NCBI GenBank assembly: GCA_029974635.1
Contig: JARKQY010000023.1
Span: 1-64,000 of the forward strand
Source: Bacillota bacterium
Lineage (GTDB): Bacteria > Bacillota > UBA4882 > UBA8346
Length of the DNA stretch: 64,000 nt
Reading direction: 5' to 3'
Shown here piece after piece: positions 17,683-27,335 of this stretch. Below the pieces are notes generated by a model. It saw nothing but the letters and a program-made list of their open reading frames with translations, was not told the DNA's origin and ran no database searches. A program made the translations under genes and the position numbers. Positions within the stretch are counted from its first letter, which is position 1. Each line of letters begins with the position of its first letter.

Positions 17683-18705
17683 ATGGTAACGCAAAGCGAT
17701 GTCGCCCGTAGGGCTCAAGTATCTTTTATCACGGTTTCGCGGGTGGTCAATAATAAGGGAAATGTCAAGGAGGATACGCGGGAGCGCGTTCTTAAAGCCA
17801 TTGAGGAACTAAAGTATTATCCCAACACTTGCGGACGGGGACTTCATTATAATAAAGTAAATTCGATCGGAGTGGTGATGGCCACTACGAAAGAGGTTAA
17901 TATTCATGGAACATACTATTATAATGAGCTTATGATAGGTATTGAACAGGCATGCATTAACAACGCTTGTGATATGCTGATCTCAATGCTTAAACAATAT
18001 CCGGGACAGGAATTTGATTATTTGAAATTGTATTACGAGCGTAAAGTGGATGGCTTGATTCTGGTTTCTTCCAAACTGAGCAAATCTCAAGTAAAGGATA
18101 TTGTAACCCGAAATATTCCTTGCGTGGTCATTGGCGAACGGTTTGATAAGGCAAAAATCAGCTATGTGGATTCCGACAATCGGAACGGAATATTTACAGT
18201 GGGAGAATATGTGATCCAATTAGGGCATCGTAAAATGGCCTTTCTAAAAGGGATGGGAAGTCACGGCCATGCGGTGGACCGTTTAAACGGGTTTAATGAT
18301 TTGATTCACAAATACCAATTAAATATTCCCAAACATTGGATATTGGATGGCAATTTCTCGGTGGAAAGCGGGCGACAAGCTTTGCGTACGTTGCTTGCAG
18401 GGGATGAAATACCCACCGTAATTCTTTGTTCCAATGATACAATGGCTTTGGGGGTTTTGTTGGAAGCCAAGGAGGCCGGGGTTCGAGTGCCGGACGATCT
18501 TTCCATTATCGGTTTTGACGGGGTTGATACCTGCAGGTTTACGAATCCCACTTTGACCAGTATCCGGCAGCCATTAATCGAAATGGGAAATGCGGCGGCC
18601 AATATGTTGTTTCATAAAGTGAAACAACCGGACAATTCTCAGGAGATCCGCATATTTCCGGTTGAATTGTTGCCGGGCGGCAGCCTAAAGGATTTACGCG
18701 GTTAA
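17683..18705 (+). CDS. LacI-family transcriptional regulator (paralogue 3)
   Basis: A 340-residue regulator, second gene of a tandem LacI pair. Residues 4-24 form the helix-turn-helix (D-V-A-R-R-A-Q-V-S-F-I-T-V-S-R-V-V-N), followed by the hinge and sensor domain. TTGGAGG lies before the ATG. It is closer to paralogue 1 (4547) than to its neighbour: both share K-Y-Y-P-N-(T/S)-x-G-R-G-L and D-Y-L-K-L-Y-Y-E-R-K-V-D-G. Because the three recognition helices are nearly the same, they may compete for or share operators while answering to different sugars. No terminator is evident before the PBP gene 138 bases on. Confidence 0.92.
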   Translation: MVTQSDVARRAQVSFITVSRVVNNKGNVKEDTRERVLKAIEELKYYPNTCGRGLHYNKVNSIGVVMATTKEVNIHGTYYYNELMIGIEQACINNACDMLISMLKQYPGQEFDYLKLYYERKVDGLILVSSKLSKSQVKDIVTRNIPCVVIGERFDKAKISYVDSDNRNGIFTVGEYVIQLGHRKMAFLKGMGSHGHAVDRLNGFNDLIHKYQLNIPKHWILDGNFSVESGRQALRTLLAGDEIPTVILCSNDTMALGVLLEAKEAGVRVPDDLSIIGFDGVDTCRFTNPTLTSIRQPLIEMGNAAANMLFHKVKQPDNSQEIRIFPVELLPGGSLKDLRG

Positions 18706-18843
18706 GTTTTTATGTTCTGTTTCTGGATAAGGCATTCAAAAGCTGTTTTCACCAGTGAAGGTTGCTGATGTAAATAGTTTTATTTTTTTTGGATGCATGG
18801 TATTTTTCGGTTCACCCGGTAAAACTATATTCGGGGTGAATAT

Positions 18844-20757
18844 ATGGCCAGGTCACGTAAAAAGCATATATCCAAAAGTTTCAAAGAATCGAAGCTTTTG
18901 CGGTGGTTATTAGCACTTGCGTTATTGCCGGCATTTGGACTGACGGTGTTAATTTTTTTTAATCCTTTGGTTTGGCGGTTAGATTTAGGGGCTGAGCTAG
19001 ACAAAAGTAAAATTGCCTCAACAGTTTATGATCGTAACGGCGAAGCCATAGCAACGCTATATGCCAAGACCCGATTGTGGGCGCCAATCCGTCAAATACC
19101 CAAAAATTTACAAAATGCTTTCATTGCCACGGAAGATTACCGGTTCTACCAGCATAAAGGGATTGATGTCCGTGGAACCATCAGGGCTGTTTATCAGGAT
19201 ATCAAGGAAAGAAGCAAGGTTCAGGGCGGCAGTACCATTACCCAGCAACTGGTGAAAAATCTTTTTTTTACGCATGAAAAATATATTATGCGCAAAATTT
19301 GGGAAATGGCGTATGCGATCCGGGTTGAACAGCAATATAGCAAGGCTCAAATCTTGGAGTTTTATTTAAACAGTATCTATTTAGGGCATGGTAGCTGGGG
19401 TGTGCAATCCGCTGCAGTAACTTATTTTGGCAAAAATGTCCAAGACCTCAATTTGGCGGAAAGCGCCTTGATTGCTGCCTTGGCGCGCAGCCCGGAATAT
19501 TATTCCCCATATCGGCGTCCCCAGGAAGCATTGAGACGAAGGAACCTGGTATTACGTCTAATGGCGGAACGCGGTTATCTCAAACAATCCGTATACAATT
19601 CGGCGCAACGCATCCAGCTTCAAACTTTGCCGAATCCTGGAAGTACCTTTGTAGGAGCCTATTTTACCGATTACGTCATCGAGACGCTTAAGCAAAAAAC
19701 CCGTCTCAGTGAAAATTACATAAGGACTTCCGGTTTACGAATTTATACGACCATGGATCAGCAAGTTCAGGCAGCGGCGGAAGCTGCAATTAAAGCTTTG
19801 CCGTCGGAAGGACCTGACCGCTGGGGCATCACCCAACCGCAGGGTGCTATTACGGCTATAAATTCCAGAAATGGAGAGATTTTGGCGCTGGTGGGCGGAC
19901 GCCGGTTCTCCGCCGGGGAACTCAACCGGGCGTTTCAGATTTACCGGCAGCCGGGTTCGGCCATAAAACCCTTTTTGTTTGCAACCGCTGTAGAGGCCGG
20001 TTATGGTCCGGAAAGCCGGTTTGTGGATCAACCGATTGAAATTGACGTGCAAGGTAAAATATGGCGGCCTCAAAACTATGACAATATATATCGCGGTTCC
20101 ATCACCTTGCGGGAAGCCCTTGAGAAATCGGTAAATACGGTGGCGGTGGAGTTAACCCAGCAAGTCGGTCCGGAAAATGTATATAACTTGGCGAAAAAAA
20201 TGGGATTGGACAGCTTGATAGGAGAAGGAGAGCGGAATGATATCGGGCTTGCGCCGCTGGCTTTGGGAGGGTTAACCAAAGGGGTTACGCTGCTGGAATT
20301 GACTGCGGCATATAGTCCCTTTTCAAACCAGGGTATCCGCTCGATTCCTTTCGGTATACTGCGGGTTTATAACCGGTCGGGAAAGCTTATTTTTCGTTCC
20401 GGAATACATCAGGAAAGAGTTATTGAATCCTGGACCGCAGCCACTTTGTCATCGATGATGGCCGGTGTGGTTACCCGTGGAACCGGCGTCCGCGCCAATA
20501 TCGGGGTTCCTGCCGCCGGAAAAACCGGAACCACCAATCGCAATACCAATGGCTGGTTTGTAGGATATACCAGTGAAATATTAGCCGGGGTATGGATTGG
20601 TAATGACCAGGCGGACAAACCTTTAGCAGTAAAAGGAATTCCATTGGGAAGCGGCATGGCGGCTGAGATCTGGGGAAGTTTTACGCGCCAAGCTTTGGGA
20701 GCAGTTTCCGGATCGCGGCCATACTGGTTAAGCTCTGGAAAATCTGAGTCGTATTGA
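18844..20757 (+). CDS. Class A penicillin-binding protein (PBP1A family), short form
   Basis: A 637-residue bifunctional peptidoglycan synthase: a glycosyltransferase polymerises lipid II and a transpeptidase crosslinks the peptides. A basic cytoplasmic tail and one membrane segment (about 18-40) are followed by GT51 (about 60-235; A-T-E-D-Y-R-F-Y-Q-H-K-G) and the transpeptidase (about 330-620) with S372 in S-A-I-K-P-F, S429-V-N and K560-T-G-T. The ATG follows CGGGGTGAATAT. Its last 77 bases overlap the end of the oppositely oriented flippase gene. A longer paralogue lies at 22621. Its exact stage (growth or sporulation) is not evident. Confidence 0.95.
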   Translation: MARSRKKHISKSFKESKLLRWLLALALLPAFGLTVLIFFNPLVWRLDLGAELDKSKIASTVYDRNGEAIATLYAKTRLWAPIRQIPKNLQNAFIATEDYRFYQHKGIDVRGTIRAVYQDIKERSKVQGGSTITQQLVKNLFFTHEKYIMRKIWEMAYAIRVEQQYSKAQILEFYLNSIYLGHGSWGVQSAAVTYFGKNVQDLNLAESALIAALARSPEYYSPYRRPQEALRRRNLVLRLMAERGYLKQSVYNSAQRIQLQTLPNPGSTFVGAYFTDYVIETLKQKTRLSENYIRTSGLRIYTTMDQQVQAAAEAAIKALPSEGPDRWGITQPQGAITAINSRNGEILALVGGRRFSAGELNRAFQIYRQPGSAIKPFLFATAVEAGYGPESRFVDQPIEIDVQGKIWRPQNYDNIYRGSITLREALEKSVNTVAVELTQQVGPENVYNLAKKMGLDSLIGEGERNDIGLAPLALGGLTKGVTLLELTAAYSPFSNQGIRSIPFGILRVYNRSGKLIFRSGIHQERVIESWTAATLSSMMAGVVTRGTGVRANIGVPAAGKTGTTNRNTNGWFVGYTSEILAGVWIGNDQADKPLAVKGIPLGSGMAAEIWGSFTRQALGAVSGSRPYWLSSGKSESY

Positions 20758-22012
20758 TTGCCCAGGCTGAGCCTTGAATTCCGAAGAAGGGGGTTAAAAT
20801 TACCAGTAACAGTGTTTTTAAGCCAACGGACCAAATGCTAATCCAGAGGATTTGATCAGTAGCTCCTATGGCGGAAAGGATGGAAACATTTAAAATCGTG
20901 AGAGCCGTAAAGGGCAATCCGATGGCCAGGATTCGGATCAGCATAGCTGGGTCATTGGAGTTGTATAACATGCCTGAAAGGATCTCCGCCGAACTCAAAA
21001 TGATAAAAAAACTTACAATACTCAATAAAGTGGCGGCAATGTAAAATAGTGATATCTTGCGCTTGAGAATTCCCAGGGATTTGGTCTTGAAAGCGGCGCT
21101 AATTTGTGGTGAAAGCACCGGACCCAATGGGGCTAAGAATATTAAGGGGAAGTAAGCTACCGGTTCCGCCATTCCTGCCAACTGTCCGAATAATCCGGTG
21201 CTGGCCGCGCCGGAAAGGCCGCCGGATATTAAAAAACGGGGAATAATAATGCCTTCGCTGGCCATGCTTACGGAAAGAACGATTTGATTTAGTAGCAACG
21301 GCCAGGCATAGCGAAAAATGTGGCGGTAAGGAAGAAAGGAGTCCTGCGAAAATTCGTCCGCCGGAGAAGCAGAACCGGTTTTTGGCGCTTTGCGTAAGAA
21401 AAAGAGTAATGTCAATAAACAGGCCACTTCACCCATGGTTAATCCGGCTACGGGAGCTGCAAATGATGATATTGGCATTATAGTCGCTAAAGCCGTTATT
21501 AATATAAAGGTGGTAGAGATTTCAATGATTTGTTCCGTGATTTCCGATGTGGCTGTCGGGGCCATTTTGGAAAAGCCCTGAAAATAACCGCGGTAAACCG
21601 CCGAGAGGGCTGAAAATGGTATAGCAAATGCAATAATCAATAGGGCCTCTGTCACCCGGGTATCGGTAAAAACCTGTTTTCCAAGTACCGGAGCAAATAA
21701 AAACAGTATAATTCCAATACCAAGAGAGCATCCCAAAATAATCCGTACTGCCCAGTTTCGAATTGAATTGATTTTGACATGTTCATGAAGGGCTAAATAT
21801 TCGGAAACCCATTTGGTCAGGGCTAAAGGAAGACCTAAGGTGGCAACTCCACTCAACAGACGGTATACGGGGTAGACCATTTGCATAATCCCCAATCCTT
21901 CCGGACCGATTTCCCGGGCTAGCCAAATACGATAAATTGTACCCGCTATTTGGATAACGAATCCCGAGCCAATTAAATAAAAGAAATTGCGGAGATTGGG
22001 ACGAAATTTCAA
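20681..22012 (-). CDS. SpoVB/MurJ-like polysaccharide flippase
   Basis: A 443-residue multispanning membrane protein of the MOP/MATE superfamily, polysaccharide-export branch, with about 12 hydrophobic segments and the N-terminal start R-N-F-F-Y-L-I-G-S-G typical of SpoVB-type proteins. SpoVB is involved in spore cortex peptidoglycan precursor transport; relatives flip lipid-linked oligosaccharides. The start is TTG at 22012, eight bases after GGAGGG; no ATG is nearby. At 443 residues it is shorter than B. subtilis SpoVB (about 518). Its 3' end overlaps that of the PBP gene by 77 bases. Placement between two PBP genes supports a role in wall synthesis. Confidence 0.85.
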   Translation of the reverse strand: MKFRPNLRNFFYLIGSGFVIQIAGTIYRIWLAREIGPEGLGIMQMVYPVYRLLSGVATLGLPLALTKWVSEYLALHEHVKINSIRNWAVRIILGCSLGIGIILFLFAPVLGKQVFTDTRVTEALLIIAFAIPFSALSAVYRGYFQGFSKMAPTATSEITEQIIEISTTFILITALATIMPISSFAAPVAGLTMGEVACLLTLLFFLRKAPKTGSASPADEFSQDSFLPYRHIFRYAWPLLLNQIVLSVSMASEGIIIPRFLISGGLSGAASTGLFGQLAGMAEPVAYFPLIFLAPLGPVLSPQISAAFKTKSLGILKRKISLFYIAATLLSIVSFFIILSSAEILSGMLYNSNDPAMLIRILAIGLPFTALTILNVSILSAIGATDQILWISIWSVGLKTLLLVILTPFFGIQGSAWAINTTQIFQSLTSMAAIRKLLPKLGA

Positions 22013-22259
22013 AAGGTTCCCTCCGTAAATAGAATCCTAAGTATGATTTTATGGGAGGGAAGAAAGATATATGACAAATACGAGGCAATGAAGGCGGCGC
22101 GGCATAGAAAATCAAGCACATGGTTTTGGGATTTATTTACGACAAACCAAATAGAAATTATTCCTGCAAGGAACCCCGGTGGTTTATTAGCGTTATATTC
22201 TTTATAAAAACCGCTTTCCTAAACTTATTGGATTCACGGGACCATTCTAACGATAGGAT

Positions 22260-22423
22260 TGTGAATTGAATAGGTCTAAAACAAGGCTTGTTGACAGGAT
22301 TAACAGGATTAAGGGGATTTTTATAAATGAAAGAAGTCAAGAACAAGGGTGTAAAATGCTTTAATCCAATAAATCCTGTAAATCCTGTCTAAAATAAGCT
22401 TGTGAATTTAATGGGCTTAAAAC
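22260..22423. repeat. Repeat-bearing intergenic segment with CAGGATTAA-type palindrome
   Basis: TGTGAATTGAATAGGTCTAAAAC-type 23-mers at 22260-22282 and 22401-22423 are direct repeats with four or so differences. Between them, ACAGGATTAACAGGATT (22293-22309 area) and AATCCTGTAAATCCTGT (22373-22389 area) form an imperfect inverted repeat. The pattern is a known type of dispersed intergenic palindrome in many bacteria. The gap 22013-22620 shows no gene. Confidence 0.65.
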
Positions 22424-22620
22424 TGTGAATCGTATTAAACCATATAAAAATTCCGATAATGAAGATGAAGTAATTTAATAAATATTGGCTGTTTACCAAT
22501 CTTTGAGACAGTTGTAATTATATTGGACTAGTCAAATGAATAGCGGTATGATATTTTTTAATGTGTGTATGATTTTATAATAAATAATTAACGGTATCGT
22601 ATTTCATTTCAATTACGGAG

Positions 22621-24792
22621 ATGATTGGGTTGCGGACATGGCGATTCCAGTTTTCAAAGAAACTCACCAATCCTAAAATTATTATTGGTGTATGTATTTT
22701 TTTATTGGGCGGAGCGGTTTACGGGGGAGTTTTAAAGAAAGATTTGCGTCAAAAGCTGGAGAATATCCGGATGGCTGCCTCAGTATATGATCGCAATGGA
22801 AACTTGATCGGCAATCTGTTCTATTATCGCCGTATCTGGGCGCCGATTGAAAAAATACCGGCGGGATTGCAGAATGCAGTGGTAGCTATTGAAGACTCCC
22901 GGTATTATAAGCATAATGGCGTTGACCTAAAAGGCATGACCAGGGCTGTTTTGAAAGATCTGATTCCCGGGGGGCCTATGGAGGGTGGAAGTACCATTAC
23001 CCAACAATTGGCCAAAATAGCGTTGTTGTCTTCGGAGCGAACCCTGGGGCGAAAAATCCAGGATATAACTTACGCGTTGGAGATAGAACAAACCTATACC
23101 AAAAAGGAAATTTTGGAGTTCTATTTGAACAGCATTTATTTGGCCCACGGTAATGTGGGAGTGGAGGCGGCCTCTCGTTATTATTTTGGAAAATCCGTAT
23201 CCCGGCTCAACTTAGGGGAGATGGCCCTTATCGCAGGTATTATCCGTAGCCCGGAAAATTACTCGCCCTTCAAATATCCTCAGAAAGCCAAGGAACGCCG
23301 CAATCTGGTCTTGAAAAAGATGCTGGAGCATAAATATATAACACAGTCACAGTATAAGGCGGCAATAGCCCAGCGAATCAATGCAGTATCCCGTAACGAG
23401 ACTGCGTCCGTAGGCGCCTATTTTTTAGATTATGTTCATGATTATCTGGTTCATAAATTAGGCTTCGCAGAGGAAGATTTACGTTACGGTGGTTATAGTA
23501 TTTATACTACTCTTGATTTATCTTATCAGCGGGAAGCCGAACGGGTTTTGGCGGCAATCCCGCGTTACTCGGCCAGAGTGCAGCCGCAAGCGGCCGTTGT
23601 AACTCTTGATCCGACCAACGGGGCGGTTTTAGCCATGGTCGGCGGGCGCGATTATTCCAAGAGCCAGTTGAACCGCGCCGTTAAATCATACCGGCAGCCC
23701 GGTTCCGCCATTAAACCCTTTGTATACGCCACGGCCTTGGAAAAAGGGTATACCGCCGCCGCGTTGTTTGAGGACAAACCATTGAGTATCACATTACCCG
23801 ATAAGACAATCTGGAGTCCCGGGAATTACGACAATAAATATCAAGGAAAGATGACTTTACGGGAGGCGTTGCGGCAGTCGGTCAACTCGGTTGCTGTGCA
23901 ACTGTTACAGTCGATAGGAGTAAATGCTGTTTATGACCTGGTTGAACGCGCTGGAGTTACCAGTTTGGTAAAAACAGGGAGGAATAATGATCTAAATCTG
24001 GCACCGCTGGCTTTGGGGGGACTGACCAAAGGGGTAACCCCGTTAGAACTAGCTACAGCATATACTCCGTTTGCCAATCAAGGTTTGCTAGTGACCCCGT
24101 TTGCGGTGACAAAGGTGAGTGACAGCCATGGCAATATTTTAAAGGATTATCAACCGGAGAATCAGCCCAAAGCCGTGATTACGCCGCAAACCGCTTATAT
24201 TATGACCATGTTGCTAAAAGATGTAGTGGATCAAGGCACGGGGATACGGGCCAAGTTACCGGATCGACCGGCTGCTGGGAAAACCGGCACTTCCAGTGAT
24301 TATACCAATGCCTGGTTTGTAGGCTATACTCCGGAGTTGCTCACTGCGGTTTGGATAGGCAATGATCGGCAGGAATCTCCCATGTCCTATGTGGAAGGTA
24401 GAGTTGGCAGCGCTACTTCAGCCGAAATCTGGGGTAAATATATGAGCCGGATTACAGCCAACCGCCCGGTAACCGATTTTAGCGAACCGGACGGAATCGT
24501 TTGGGTGGATGTGAACCCGGAGACAGGGCAGGCGGTTCCCGGTTGGTTCAAAGGGAATAGTTACAAAGAAGTGTTTGCGGAGAAAAGTGTTCCGCAGAGC
24601 ACTATTTATAAGTTATGGCACTGGCTATTCCCGGGCCGGAAAGCTGAAGATGCATCCGAAAATCCCGGCGGCCAGCCCCAAGAAGAAAATCAAATAAATC
24701 CCGGCTTAAATCAATCGCCGACCGAAATTCCAGAGAATGGAACGGATCCGGCGGGCATTCCGGCCCAATCTTCCGATTGGCCGGCGTATTAA
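22621..24792 (+). CDS. Class A penicillin-binding protein (PBP1A family), long form
   Basis: A 723-residue bifunctional peptidoglycan synthase. One membrane segment (about 19-38), GT51 (about 65-240; A-I-E-D-S-R-Y-Y-K-H-N-G), then the transpeptidase with S362 in S-A-I-K-P-F, a S-V-N motif and K554-T-G-T. A C-terminal tail of about 90 residues, rich in proline, glutamine and asparagine, is extra compared with the paralogue at 18844. The start is uncertain: ATG 22621 directly abuts GGAG, so TTG 22630, nine bases after it, is also likely. The pseudouridine synthase gene starts 16 bases downstream behind its own AGGAGG-like site, so the two probably share a transcript. Confidence 0.94.
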   Translation: MIGLRTWRFQFSKKLTNPKIIIGVCIFLLGGAVYGGVLKKDLRQKLENIRMAASVYDRNGNLIGNLFYYRRIWAPIEKIPAGLQNAVVAIEDSRYYKHNGVDLKGMTRAVLKDLIPGGPMEGGSTITQQLAKIALLSSERTLGRKIQDITYALEIEQTYTKKEILEFYLNSIYLAHGNVGVEAASRYYFGKSVSRLNLGEMALIAGIIRSPENYSPFKYPQKAKERRNLVLKKMLEHKYITQSQYKAAIAQRINAVSRNETASVGAYFLDYVHDYLVHKLGFAEEDLRYGGYSIYTTLDLSYQREAERVLAAIPRYSARVQPQAAVVTLDPTNGAVLAMVGGRDYSKSQLNRAVKSYRQPGSAIKPFVYATALEKGYTAAALFEDKPLSITLPDKTIWSPGNYDNKYQGKMTLREALRQSVNSVAVQLLQSIGVNAVYDLVERAGVTSLVKTGRNNDLNLAPLALGGLTKGVTPLELATAYTPFANQGLLVTPFAVTKVSDSHGNILKDYQPENQPKAVITPQTAYIMTMLLKDVVDQGTGIRAKLPDRPAAGKTGTSSDYTNAWFVGYTPELLTAVWIGNDRQESPMSYVEGRVGSATSAEIWGKYMSRITANRPVTDFSEPDGIVWVDVNPETGQAVPGWFKGNSYKEVFAEKSVPQSTIYKLWHWLFPGRKAEDASENPGGQPQEENQINPGLNQSPTEIPENGTDPAGIPAQSSDWPAY

Positions 24793-24808
24793 CGGAGGAG
24801 TTGCGCCG

Positions 24809-25555
24809 ATGGACCGGGTAAAAGCTTTGCGTTTGGATCGTTTGTTGTCAAATATGGGATACGGTAGCCGGAGTGATGTAAAAAAATTGATTCGTTCCGG
24901 AAAAGTCACGGTGAACGGTGAAGTCCAACGGGATGAGGCCGAACATATCCGGCCTGATCATGACCGGGTCTCCATTGCCGGAACTGAAGTCAATTATCGC
25001 CAATTTTTATATTTCATGCTCAACAAACCCGCCGGAGTGATATCGGCTACCAGTGACGCCACAGAACGAACGGTACTGGATTTGATTGAGCCCGCAGAAC
25101 GAAATAAGGGGCTATTTCCCGTGGGACGCCTTGATAAGGATACGGAAGGTTTGCTGGTCCTTACCAACGACGGCGATTTGGGCCACCGTTTGCTGGCGCC
25201 TAAAAAACATGTTCCAAAGCGTTATATTGCAGTGGTTAGCGGAAAGGTTACACCGGAAGACATCCGCGCATTTCATGATGGAATCAGGTTGGATGACGGT
25301 TATCTAACGCTGTCAGCTAAGTTGGAACCGGTTCAACCGGGTGATCCTGAGAAAGGGGATCCTGCAGAGGTCATTGTAGAGATTCATGAGGGGAAATATC
25401 ATCAAATCAAACGGATGATGACGGTTTTAGGAAAAAAGGTTCTTTATTTAAAGCGAATTTCCATGGGTGGTTTGATGCTGGATCCGGATTTAAAGCCTGG
25501 TGAATACCGTGAACTCTCCGCAGCGGAGATTCAATTGCTGCAGAATGAGTCATAG
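24809..25555 (+). CDS. RsuA/RluB-family rRNA pseudouridine synthase
   Basis: A 248-residue enzyme that isomerises uridine to pseudouridine in ribosomal RNA. An S4 RNA-binding domain (about 6-65, R-L-D-R-L-L-S-N-M-G-Y-G-S-R) precedes the catalytic domain, whose G-R-L-D-K-D-T-E-G motif carries the catalytic aspartate; N-K-P-A-G and K-R-Y-I-A-V are also family marks. ATG 24809 lies eight bases after ACGGAGGAG; the frame stays open upstream into the PBP gene but has no ribosome site there. It probably shares transcription with the PBP gene. Whether the target is 16S or 23S rRNA cannot be settled by eye. Confidence 0.92.
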   Translation: MDRVKALRLDRLLSNMGYGSRSDVKKLIRSGKVTVNGEVQRDEAEHIRPDHDRVSIAGTEVNYRQFLYFMLNKPAGVISATSDATERTVLDLIEPAERNKGLFPVGRLDKDTEGLLVLTNDGDLGHRLLAPKKHVPKRYIAVVSGKVTPEDIRAFHDGIRLDDGYLTLSAKLEPVQPGDPEKGDPAEVIVEIHEGKYHQIKRMMTVLGKKVLYLKRISMGGLMLDPDLKPGEYRELSAAEIQLLQNES

Positions 25556-25558
25556 ATA

Positions 25559-25588
25559 GTAACACCGCGCCGATTGGCGCGGTGTTAC
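25559..25588. terminator. Bidirectional hairpin between convergent genes
   Basis: A perfect 13 bp stem (25559-25571 with 25576-25588) and a GATT loop, GC-rich, between the pseudouridine synthase and the P-II gene. T runs are weak. Confidence 0.8.
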
Positions 25589-25600
25589 TTCATATAAGAA

Positions 25601-25939
25601 TTATACGGCTTTTTCGCCGTTTTCTTCCGTACGGACCCGGATGACTTCATCGATGGTGGATATGATAATTTTACCATCGCCGGCGGAGCCGGATTTAGAT
25701 ACCTTACAAATTATATCGACGATTTTTTGATATTCGTTATCTTTGGCGATCAACATGATCAGCTTTTTCGGCAACAATTCCACCCGGTAGTCGCCTACAC
25801 GCCATTGTAAGGATATTCCTCCTTGCGTACCCCGGCCTTTGACGTCGATTACCGTCATGCCGCGAAATCCTTGTTCCTCTAATGCGATTCTAATTTCATT
25901 AACCTTTTCTTCGCGCACAATGGCCTCGATTTTTTTCAT
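25601..25939 (-). CDS. Nitrogen regulatory protein P-II (cassette 1)
   Basis: A 112-residue P-II signal protein, full length. Trimeric P-II proteins sense 2-oxoglutarate and ATP/ADP and gate AmtB or other nitrogen targets. The T-loop (about 37-55) keeps the position-51 tyrosine used for uridylylation in proteobacteria (Q-W-R-V-G-D-Y), and the B-loop reads G-S-A-G-D-G-K-I. GGGAGG precedes the ATG. It lies 131 bases downstream of the amt gene on the same strand, the common amt-glnK pairing, so it most likely binds and closes that transporter. The T-loop reads T-Q-G-G-I-S where most have K-Q-K-G. Confidence 0.95.
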   Translation of the reverse strand: MKKIEAIVREEKVNEIRIALEEQGFRGMTVIDVKGRGTQGGISLQWRVGDYRVELLPKKLIMLIAKDNEYQKIVDIICKVSKSGSAGDGKIIISTIDEVIRVRTEENGEKAV

Positions 25940-26070
25940 TGTAATACCTCCCTTAATTTCAAATTCAAACTCAGTAGCTATTAGATGCTTTGATAGTATT
26001 CTGAGGGAAATTTACGATTTTGAACCGCTAAGTCTTTAGCTGTCAATTGTTCCTGCCGTTAACTTTACGC

Positions 26071-27285
26071 TTAATAGTACGCCTCTTCGCCGTGTTGCGA
26101 TATATCCAAACCCACTTGTTCTTCGGCTTCGGAAACGTTTAGACCCCATATCACATCCACCACTTTAGCAATAATCAAGGTTGCAACAAAAGCAAAAACT
26201 ACGACTGTCAGAGCGGCGAGAACTTGAACTCCCAGTAGACTCCAATTGCCATAGATAAGGCCGTCAGCGCCGGCGGGATTGACAGCTTTGCTGGCAAAAA
26301 TCCCGGTGGCGATTGCCCCCCATAATCCTCCGATACCATGGCAGGCCCAAACATCCAATGACTCATCGATCTTCAATTTGTTGCGCAGATTGATGGCAGC
26401 GGTTGAGAAAACAGCGGCGAGAGCACCGATTAGCAATGCTGAAGCGGGTGATACAAATCCGGCGGCTGGAGTAATTGCCACCAATCCCACTACCGCGCCT
26501 GTTGCCATACCTAAAGCGCTTGGTTTACGATAGATCCAGTTGATGACCATCCAGGTCAACCCGCAAGCGGCTGCGGCAATATTGGTAACTAAAAATGCAT
26601 GTGCCGCCAAACCGTTGGAACCAAGTGCGCTTCCGCCGTTGAACCCGAACCAGCCGAACCAAAGCAAGGCAGCACCGATGATGGTGAAAGGAATATTGTT
26701 AGGCTCCATATTAATCACGGAAAAACCTTTGCGTTTCTTAATTATAAACGAAAATGCCAATGCAGCAAACCCTGCAGTGATATGAACTACGGTTCCTCCT
26801 GCAAAATCAAGGGCGCCAAGGTTTCGTAACCATCCGCCTACACCCCATACCCAGTGAGCTACCGGATCATATACCAGGGTTGCCCAAAGAACGGTAAAAA
26901 TAAGGAAGCTGCTAAATTTAATCCGTTCCACAAAAGCGCCGGAAATAAGGGCGGGCGTGATTACGGCAAACATCATTTGGAAGGACATGAAGGCAATATG
27001 AGGTATGGTGGCAGCGTAATCCGGATTGACGTCTTGCCCGACACCTTGTAATCCCAGCCATTTTAAATTGCCGATAATTCCCCACTGATCGGGGCCGAAA
27101 GACAAGCTATAACCATACAAAACCCATTGGATGCTCATTACGGCCAAGATTGCAAAACTAAACATAATCGTGGATAGTAAATTTTTCCTCCGGACCATTC
27201 CGCCGTAAAAGAGTCCAAGAGCCGGTGTCATCAGCATTACTAATGCTGATGAAGTCAATACCCATGCAGTATCTCCAGTATTCAT
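26071..27285 (-). CDS. amt: Ammonium transporter (cassette 1)
   Basis: A 404-residue channel of the Amt/Rh family that conducts ammonium/ammonia through the cytoplasmic membrane, with about 11 membrane segments. Visible family stretches are F-Y-G-G-M-V-R-R-K-N, D-F-A-G-G-T-V-V-H-I-T-A-G and C-H-G-I-G-G-L-W-G; the histidines of the last two areas line the pore. GGAGG precedes the ATG. Two copies of the TNACAT-N5-TNACAT motif lie 51 and 124 bases upstream. The next gene encodes its P-II partner. It has no evident N-terminal signal peptide. Confidence 0.96.
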   Translation of the reverse strand: MNTGDTAWVLTSSALVMLMTPALGLFYGGMVRRKNLLSTIMFSFAILAVMSIQWVLYGYSLSFGPDQWGIIGNLKWLGLQGVGQDVNPDYAATIPHIAFMSFQMMFAVITPALISGAFVERIKFSSFLIFTVLWATLVYDPVAHWVWGVGGWLRNLGALDFAGGTVVHITAGFAALAFSFIIKKRKGFSVINMEPNNIPFTIIGAALLWFGWFGFNGGSALGSNGLAAHAFLVTNIAAAACGLTWMVINWIYRKPSALGMATGAVVGLVAITPAAGFVSPASALLIGALAAVFSTAAINLRNKLKIDESLDVWACHGIGGLWGAIATGIFASKAVNPAGADGLIYGNWSLLGVQVLAALTVVVFAFVATLIIAKVVDVIWGLNVSEAEEQVGLDISQHGEEAYY

Positions 27286-27335
27286 TAGAAAACGACCTCC
27301 AGTGTTAAGTATATGTTATTTACATATAAAAATAA

